Source: an uncultured Bacteroidota bacterium
GTDB taxonomy: Bacteria; Bacteroidota; Bacteroidia; Chitinophagales; Chitinophagaceae
Direction of reading: 5' to 3'
Length of the DNA: 36,007 nt
Assembly (NCBI GenBank): GCA_938008665.1
Contig: CALLKA010000100.1
Span: forward strand, 1-36,007
In this document: positions 31,040 through 36,007 of the stretch, one piece after another
Layout of the letters: each line of letters starts with the position of its first letter
Position numbering within the stretch: position 1 is the stretch's first letter
The notes under the pieces: generated by a model
What the model saw: the letters and a program-made list of their open reading frames with translations, nothing else
Told to the model about the DNA's origin: nothing
The model's database searches: none
Made by a program: the position numbers and the translations under genes

Positions 31040-31744
31040 TTAAAATATATTATCGGGTATGCCCTTGTTAATAGTATACTTGTTATAAGTTATTTCAATG
31101 GTTCCTTTTTTGTTTTTTAGCATCTTTTGTTTACTCGCAGGTTCTTCATCTCCAAACTCTAAAGTAATACCATTCGGCAATTTATAATCTTTGGTATTAA
31201 AACTAAAAATAATTTTACTCGCTAAGCCTTGTTGGGCATAAGCACCATACTGCATCGTGATTTCATAACTGCCATTTTCTTTAGTCGTGGTCGCAGTTTT
31301 GTAAACCAGTGCCTCCACTGGATCAATCCATAAAGTAGAAATTACCCAATCCAAATTATCGTCATTCGGAATTAATTTAATGACACTTAACTTTTTCCCA
31401 TTGAGCAATTGCGTTCCCACCGGTATGGTAGTATACCCTTTTGTATTTAAGAGTGTATTAATGGTTAAGGAAACGCCACCTCTTGGCAATAAGGAAATTC
31501 CACCCTCTTTTTTCACTTTAAGCAAATTGGGTTTTTTGAAATATACCTTTACCTTACCTAATGAGGCTTTTATAAATGAAACATCGGTTTTCATAGTTCC
31601 CTCAGCCACGTAATCATTGACCAACGCTAATTTTTGTGCCACTTTTTCAATCAAGGGATCTACTTGTGCACTTGCACGTAAACTAAATAGCAAGCTCAGA
31701 AATAATAGCGTACTTGCGAATAAATAGGTGGTGAATTTTTTCAT
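31040..31744 (-). CDS. LolA-like outer membrane lipoprotein carrier homologue
   Basis: A 234-residue secreted protein with signal peptide MKKFTTYLFASTLLFLSLLF ending near ASAQ. The mature part starts DPLIEKVAQKLALVNDYVAEG and continues with KVKVYFKKPNLLKVKKEGG, the arrangement of the LolA / LolB-like fold (DUF4292-type and outer-membrane lipoprotein-sorting proteins). It may bind acyl chains in the periplasm. Classic LolA is about 200 residues, so this is a divergent relative, not necessarily the housekeeping LolA. It lies 8 bases after the ABC permease gene and 2 bases before the repeat-like gene. Confidence 0.75.
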   Translation of the reverse strand: MKKFTTYLFASTLLFLSLLFSLRASAQVDPLIEKVAQKLALVNDYVAEGTMKTDVSFIKASLGKVKVYFKKPNLLKVKKEGGISLLPRGGVSLTINTLLNTKGYTTIPVGTQLLNGKKLSVIKLIPNDDNLDWVISTLWIDPVEALVYKTATTTKENGSYEITMQYGAYAQQGLASKIIFSFNTKDYKLPNGITLEFGDEEPASKQKMLKNKKGTIEITYNKYTINKGIPDNIF

Positions 31745-31752
31745 TGTAGGTA

Positions 31753-32628
31753 TTAGCTAAGGATATCTTTTTTCTTAATAATAATGATGGAAGCGCTTAC
31801 AAATAAAATAATATGCAATGTCAATACCACTAAAGAGGTTTTAATTTTTGGAATATTTAAAATACTACCTGTGATCGCTTCATTATTGGCGTTCACTTGA
31901 ATATCAAAAAATTCCTTCCAATTATTCATATGCGTCGTAAACAAATAAGGCTTCACAAGTGTAAACAAGGGTATATTCAAAGTGCTCAAAATGGTAAAGA
32001 ATACAATAGCGCTCATGGTGCCCACAATCGGACCTATTGAATTACTTGACAAACTTGATAATAAAAAACCCAAACTAGTCACTGTTAATAAAGCAAAACT
32101 CGCAAATACAAAAGCACCCACATAGCGCCAAAGCACATCATTTTGTTCAATCAGTACCACATAATTTGATTTCATTAAAAATAAATCATCCGTACCAAAT
32201 ATCCACATGCTAACAAACAATGCTAGAAAAGCCAGCCATATTAAAAGTAAGATAGTGTAAATACTAGCAGCGATGAATTTAGCCAATACCCAGCGTGTGC
32301 GACTATATGGTGTAGTGAATAATAAACGAAGTGTGCCTAAGTTGGCCTCCCCCGAAATCATATCCGCCGCTATCAAAGCCACTAACAAGGGCACATGTAC
32401 CAATAACAATTGTAATAATATATAACAAATCAAATACCCATTCAATACTTTACCATCCACCGTTAAAGTATCATTAATATCTTTCATTAAAAAGGAAGCA
32501 TAGGAATCGCCATCAATTTTTAACCCCAATTGTATCACTACTATTAGTGCTGCAATAGCGCCAAAAGCAATATACGTGCGTGGACGGCTAAATATTTTAT
32601 ACAATTCAACTTTTATCAGCGACCACAT
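31753..32628 (-). CDS. ABC-2 type transporter permease
   Basis: A 291-residue membrane protein with about six hydrophobic segments. The N-terminus MWSLIKVELYKIFSRPRTYIAFG is typical of NosY/ABC-2 permeases, as are ADMISGEANLGTLRLLFTTPYSRTRWVLAKF (the coupling region) and the final segment ending in IIIIKKKDILS. It starts 2 bases after the ATPase stop. It would form a transporter with that ATPase, probably as homodimer. The substrate is unknown. Confidence 0.9.
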   Translation of the reverse strand: MWSLIKVELYKIFSRPRTYIAFGAIAALIVVIQLGLKIDGDSYASFLMKDINDTLTVDGKVLNGYLICYILLQLLLVHVPLLVALIAADMISGEANLGTLRLLFTTPYSRTRWVLAKFIAASIYTILLLIWLAFLALFVSMWIFGTDDLFLMKSNYVVLIEQNDVLWRYVGAFVFASFALLTVTSLGFLLSSLSSNSIGPIVGTMSAIVFFTILSTLNIPLFTLVKPYLFTTHMNNWKEFFDIQVNANNEAITGSILNIPKIKTSLVVLTLHIILFVSASIIIIKKKDILS

Positions 32629-32630
32629 AA

Positions 32631-33536
32631 TTAAGCGTTTGAAGTGATTTGTAAAAAATAATCTTCTAAGGAGTTCTTTGTTTCAATACCTAGTAGCGCA
32701 ACCTCTGCATTTACCAATGATTCATTCAGTAATGGAATTTCACGGGTAGGTATTTTTAAGTAAATGCCTTCACTGCGCGACAATAAATAATTACTAAAAC
32801 TACCCCCAACAATAACTTTCAAGGCGTTTGCATCATCGGAAGTTTTTATCTGCACAATTCTTTTCTCCGGATCTAACAATTCCTTGGTCACCCCTTCCAC
32901 CATTTTTTTTCCTTGGTGAATGATTAAAATTTGGTGGGCTACTTGTTCAATTTCTGAAAGCAAATGCGAGGATACCAATACCGTTTTCCCTTCTTCCTTA
33001 GCTAGGTATTGAATTAATTGTCGGATATCTGCAATCCCCTGCGGATCCAATCCATTGGTAGGCTCGTCCAATATAATTAAGGAAGGATTATGTACTAATG
33101 CTATACCAATACCTAAGCGCTGTTTCATGCCCAATGAAAAAGTTTGCACTTTATCTTTCGCCCGATGGGCCAAACCTACTTTTTCAAGCGTGGCATTAAT
33201 GTCAGCTTCTCCAATTTTTTGCTTTCGTACTTTTGCAAATAATTCCAAATGTTCCCTAGCACTTAAATAGGGATACAAATCGGGCCTTTCAATAATCGCA
33301 CCCACTTGTTCTAAAATTGCTTCCCTGTCTTTTTCGATACGCTTTCCAAAAATTTCAATTTGGCCACTTGTTGGGTGAATTAAGGACAGCAACATACGTA
33401 TGGTGGTACTTTTACCTGATCCATTTTGACCTAAAAAGCCAAATACCTGGCCTGCTTGCACTTCAAAGCTTAAATCATCTACCGCTTTTAAGCTTCCAAA
33501 ATGCTTGCTTATATTTTGTACTTTAATCACAGACAT
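32631..33536 (-). CDS. ABC transporter ATP-binding protein
   Basis: A 301-residue ABC-2 ATPase: Walker A GQNGSGKST, signature FSLGMKQRLGIG, Walker B LIILDEPTNGLDP, and switch histidine in VLVSSHLLSEIEQ. The C-terminal 80 residues (VQIKTSDDANALKV...) form the extra domain common in ABC-2 exporters. I use ATG 33536 (MSVIKVQNISKHFG); the frame extends to 33563 but that runs into the atp terminator hairpin. It heads the four-gene operon. Only 12 bases separate the hairpin from the ATG, and I see no -7 box, so promoter position is unclear. Confidence 0.93.
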   Translation of the reverse strand: MSVIKVQNISKHFGSLKAVDDLSFEVQAGQVFGFLGQNGSGKSTTIRMLLSLIHPTSGQIEIFGKRIEKDREAILEQVGAIIERPDLYPYLSAREHLELFAKVRKQKIGEADINATLEKVGLAHRAKDKVQTFSLGMKQRLGIGIALVHNPSLIILDEPTNGLDPQGIADIRQLIQYLAKEEGKTVLVSSHLLSEIEQVAHQILIIHQGKKMVEGVTKELLDPEKRIVQIKTSDDANALKVIVGGSFSNYLLSRSEGIYLKIPTREIPLLNESLVNAEVALLGIETKNSLEDYFLQITSNA

Positions 33537-33548
33537 ACTATAATAACA

Positions 33549-33577
33549 AAAAACCCTGAACATAGTTCAGGGTTTTT
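33549..33577. terminator. Bidirectional intrinsic terminator after atpA
   Basis: AAAAACCCTGAAC (33549-33561) and GTTCAGGGTTTTT (33565-33577) pair perfectly over 13 bases with a 3-base loop. On the minus strand it ends the atp transcript 24 bases after the atpA stop; the T-rich tail continues to about 33546. Confidence 0.88.
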
Positions 33578-33601
33578 ATATCAATTTAATATAAACTAAT
33601 A

Positions 33602-35179
33602 CTATTTGTATTGAGGAATAATGCTGTTCGCTAAATCAAGCATTTGCTTTAATCCATCTTCAGGTAAATTTCCTTTTTTAAACTCAGCCAATACATTTGG
33701 AAGTTTATTAGTCATTTCTAGTAAGAAATGTGCTTCAAACTCTTTTACCTTACGTACTGCAACCTCTCTCAATAAACCATTCGTACCTAAGTAAATAATG
33801 GCTACTTGTTTTTCAACTGAGAATGGCGTGTATTGTGCTTGCTTTAAAATTTCCACGTTTCTAGCCCCTTTGTCAATTACTGACTTTGTTGCTGGATCCA
33901 AATCACCACCAAACTTAGAGAATGCTTCCAACTCTCTGTATAAAGCTTGGTCTAATTTTAAAGTACCAGATACTTTTTTCATTGACTTAATCTGCGCATT
34001 ACCACCCACACGGCTTACAGAGATACCTACGTTAATCGCTGGACGAATACCTGCGTTAAATAAGTTACCCTCTAAGAATATTTGACCATCGGTAATTGAA
34101 ATTACGTTCGTTGGGATATAAGCAGATACATCACCCGCTTGTGTTTCAATGATTGGCAATGCAGTCAATGAGCCACCACCTTTCACCAAATGCTTGATGG
34201 AATCAGGTAAGTCATTCATATTTTTAGCAACATCGTCATTGGCAATAACTTTTGCAGCACGCTCTAATAAACGACTGTGCAAATAGAATACATCACCTGG
34301 ATATGCCTCACGTCCTGGCGGGCGACGTAATAATAAAGATACCTCACGATATGCTACTGCTTGTTTTGATAAATCATCATAAACAATCAATGCTGGACGA
34401 CCTGTATCACGGAAAAATTCTCCAATGGCTGCACCCGCAAATGGCGCATAGAATTGTAATGGCGCTGGATCAGCTGCAGGAGCAGCAACGATGATGGTAT
34501 AAGCCATAGCTCCATTATCTTCTAATGTTTTCATCACACCTGCAATGGTAGATGCTTTTTGTCCAATCGCTACATAAATACAGTACACTGGTTTTCCTGC
34601 ATCAAAAAATTCTTTTTGGTTAATAATCGTGTCCACACAAATAGCAGTTTTACCTGTTTGACGGTCACCAATGACTAACTCTCTTTGTCCACGACCAATT
34701 GGAATCATCGCATCAATTGCTTTGATACCTGTTTGTAATGGTTCCTTTACTGGCTCACGGAAAATTACCCCTGGTGCTTTACGCTCCAATGGCATTTCAT
34801 ACAATTCACCAGTAATCGCACCTTTACCATCAATGGGTTCTCCTAATGTATTAATAACACGGCCTACCAAACCTTCTCCTACTTTAATAGAAGCGATTTG
34901 ACCTGTTCTTTTTACTTTATTTCCTTCCTTGATACCTTTACTATCTCCCATCAATACCACACCCACATTGTCTTCCTCAAGGTTAAGGGCGATTGCTTTA
35001 GTTCCATTTTCAAATACCACTAACTCACCACTTCTTACACCGTTCAAACCATATACACGGGCAATACCATCACCTACTTGTAATACAGTTCCCACTTCCT
35101 CTAAGTCAGCCGAGGCATTGAAATTGCTTAGTTGCTGTCTAAGAATTGCTGAAATTTCATCGGGTTTAATGTCCACCAT
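33602..35179 (-). CDS. atpA: ATP synthase F1 alpha subunit
   Basis: The non-catalytic alpha subunit of the F1 head. The N-terminus IKPDEISAILRQQLSNF, the P-loop GDRQTGKT (171-178), PGREAYPGDVFYLHSRLLERAAK and the C-terminal region are all standard; length 525 is normal. It follows atpH by 22 bases on the minus strand. A strong terminator comes right after it, and atpG, which follows atpA in most Bacteroidota I know, is not here. Confidence 0.97.
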   Translation of the reverse strand: MVDIKPDEISAILRQQLSNFNASADLEEVGTVLQVGDGIARVYGLNGVRSGELVVFENGTKAIALNLEEDNVGVVLMGDSKGIKEGNKVKRTGQIASIKVGEGLVGRVINTLGEPIDGKGAITGELYEMPLERKAPGVIFREPVKEPLQTGIKAIDAMIPIGRGQRELVIGDRQTGKTAICVDTIINQKEFFDAGKPVYCIYVAIGQKASTIAGVMKTLEDNGAMAYTIIVAAPAADPAPLQFYAPFAGAAIGEFFRDTGRPALIVYDDLSKQAVAYREVSLLLRRPPGREAYPGDVFYLHSRLLERAAKVIANDDVAKNMNDLPDSIKHLVKGGGSLTALPIIETQAGDVSAYIPTNVISITDGQIFLEGNLFNAGIRPAINVGISVSRVGGNAQIKSMKKVSGTLKLDQALYRELEAFSKFGGDLDPATKSVIDKGARNVEILKQAQYTPFSVEKQVAIIYLGTNGLLREVAVRKVKEFEAHFLLEMTNKLPNVLAEFKKGNLPEDGLKQMLDLANSIIPQYK

Positions 35180-35201
35180 AACGATTATTTTATTTGTATA
35201 A

Positions 35202-35762
35202 TTATATTTTTGCTACGAACTCGTTTTGTAAAAATTGTTTCTTTATATCTTTTAGGTCTCTTGAAATACTTGCGTCTAATAAATTATTATTAAACTCAAG
35301 TACAAAACCGCCAATCAAACTTTCGTCTGTTTTAGTAGTCAGCTCAACCGATGTAAATGAATTGTCGGATTTCACTTTTTGTTCGATCGAATTTTTCACC
35401 TCAGCACTAATTTCAACTGCAGTAGTTAAAGTCACTTGATGAATTCCTTTCATGCTATTGTATTGTTCAATAAATGTATTGGCAATTTCATGCAAATCAC
35501 TTTCTCTTCCTTTTTTCACCAACAAAACAATAAATGCATTGGACAACACACCTACATTATTTTTTAGAACAGCACTCAAGATGCTATTTTTTTGATCTGC
35601 TTTTATAATGGGGCTGCGCAACATATTTACAAACTCGCTGCTTGCATTACAAGCTGCTTGTATGTACTTCATATCCGCATACACCGCTTCCAACTGACCT
35701 TGTTCAATAGCTAAATCAAGGATGCTTTTTGCATATCTACCTGCTAATCTTGCGTTCGGCAT
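35202..35762 (-). CDS. atpH: ATP synthase F1 delta subunit
   Basis: The delta (OSCP-like) subunit links the F1 head to the peripheral stalk. The 186-residue protein has the typical start ARLAGRYAKSILDLAIEQ, helical N-terminal domain, and C-terminal motif VELTTKTDESLIGGFVLEF followed by DASISRDLKDIKKQF. It lies 5 bases after atpF and 22 bases before atpA. Confidence 0.95.
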   Translation of the reverse strand: MPNARLAGRYAKSILDLAIEQGQLEAVYADMKYIQAACNASSEFVNMLRSPIIKADQKNSILSAVLKNNVGVLSNAFIVLLVKKGRESDLHEIANTFIEQYNSMKGIHQVTLTTAVEISAEVKNSIEQKVKSDNSFTSVELTTKTDESLIGGFVLEFNNNLLDASISRDLKDIKKQFLQNEFVAKI

Positions 35763-35767
35763 TTTTA

Positions 35768-36007
35768 TTAATTTAATTTAACCCCGTCTGCTAATTGTTT
35801 AATATAAGACTCTTGATCGGCTTTATTAGACAACTCCTTTCTTAATACTTTTTCAGCTACATCAATAACCAATGTACCCACTTGATTTTTAACCTCAGTG
35901 ATCGCTGCATTCTTTTGTTGATTGATTGCTAATTGCGCATCAGCTAAGATTCTATCATACTCAGTCTTTGCTTTATCTTTTGCTTCTGCAATCATTTTAT
36001 CAGAAGC
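35768..36007 (-). CDS. atpF: ATP synthase Fo b subunit, 5' part beyond window
   Basis: The frame runs to the right edge, so only the C-terminal part (about 79 residues) is seen; the N-terminal membrane anchor is off the window. The visible part is a charged Ala/Lys/Glu-rich helix (MIAEAKDKAKTEYDRILADA, NQQKNAAITEVKNQVGTLVI) ending in AEKVLRKELSNKADQESYI, which is characteristic of the b-subunit stalk that docks on delta. An internal ATG at 35995 should not be taken as the start. Confidence 0.92.
   Translation of the reverse strand, partial: ASDKMIAEAKDKAKTEYDRILADAQLAINQQKNAAITEVKNQVGTLVIDVAEKVLRKELSNKADQESYIKQLADGVKLN

Noticed and set aside
1..36007. Mobile element, phage or defence island
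   Set aside because: All genes are housekeeping or common Bacteroidota families with uniform base composition; no transposase, integrase, restriction, toxin or nuclease-defence gene is seen.

Overview
The window looks like a stretch of core chromosome from a low-GC member of the Bacteroidota, most likely class Chitinophagia (a Chitinophagaceae or Sediminibacterium-like lineage; this placement is inferred). The evidence is a fused lpxC-fabZ gene, UMF1-type MFS, DUF3098 and DUF3108 genes, S9 (DPP-IV-like) peptidase and UppP, lack of Shine-Dalgarno sites, and repeated TAnnTTTG (-7) promoter boxes just ahead of start codons. Gene density is very high and no stretch over 300 bases lacks a gene. 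I see no tRNA, rRNA, CRISPR array, transposase, integrase or phage gene.

Layout. 1-1744 (minus): a partial helix-hairpin-helix protein, a PhnP-like metallo-hydrolase and a 91-residue conserved protein. 1867-7065 (plus): a lipid A operon of HD phosphohydrolase, lpxD, lpxC-fabZ, lpxA and a lone ABC ATPase. 7062-8726 (minus): alanine dehydrogenase, then tsaE. 8827-13466 (plus): copA, recQ and an orphan OmpR-type response regulator followed by a two-copy palindromic repeat. 13576-19551 (minus): leuS, an S9 peptidase and ruvB. 19717-24024 (plus): ftsX, DUF3098, uppP, then an MFS transporter overlapping a metallo-hydrolase. 24033-25794 (minus): a flippase-like membrane protein and a DUF3108 protein. 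25837-26403 (plus): ruvC. 26452-29231 (minus): rsmA, a 2-hydroxyacid dehydrogenase, greA and a HIT protein. 29276-30373 (plus): pdxA. 30405-33536 (minus): a tight four-gene operon of ABC ATPase, ABC-2 permease, LolA-like carrier and a repeat-like secreted protein. 33602 to the right edge (minus): atpF (partial), atpH, atpA.

The genes mostly serve envelope building (lipid A, undecaprenyl carrier recycling, FtsX, LolA-like export), genome maintenance (RuvB, RuvC, RecQ), translation and RNA modification (LeuS, TsaE, RsmA, GreA) and energy (F1Fo ATP synthase). I found no clear new multi-gene system. The best candidate for a poorly described unit is the ABC/LolA-like operon at 30405-33536. The most interesting sequence-level signals are regulatory: hairpins with U-tracts directly in front of greA, uppP and the ABC operon; two predicted leaderless genes (tsaE, rsmA) with identical box-to-ATG spacing; a terminator for the response-regulator gene embedded in the antisense 3' end of ruvB; and a Gly-to-Asp change in the NAD-binding loop of alanine dehydrogenase.
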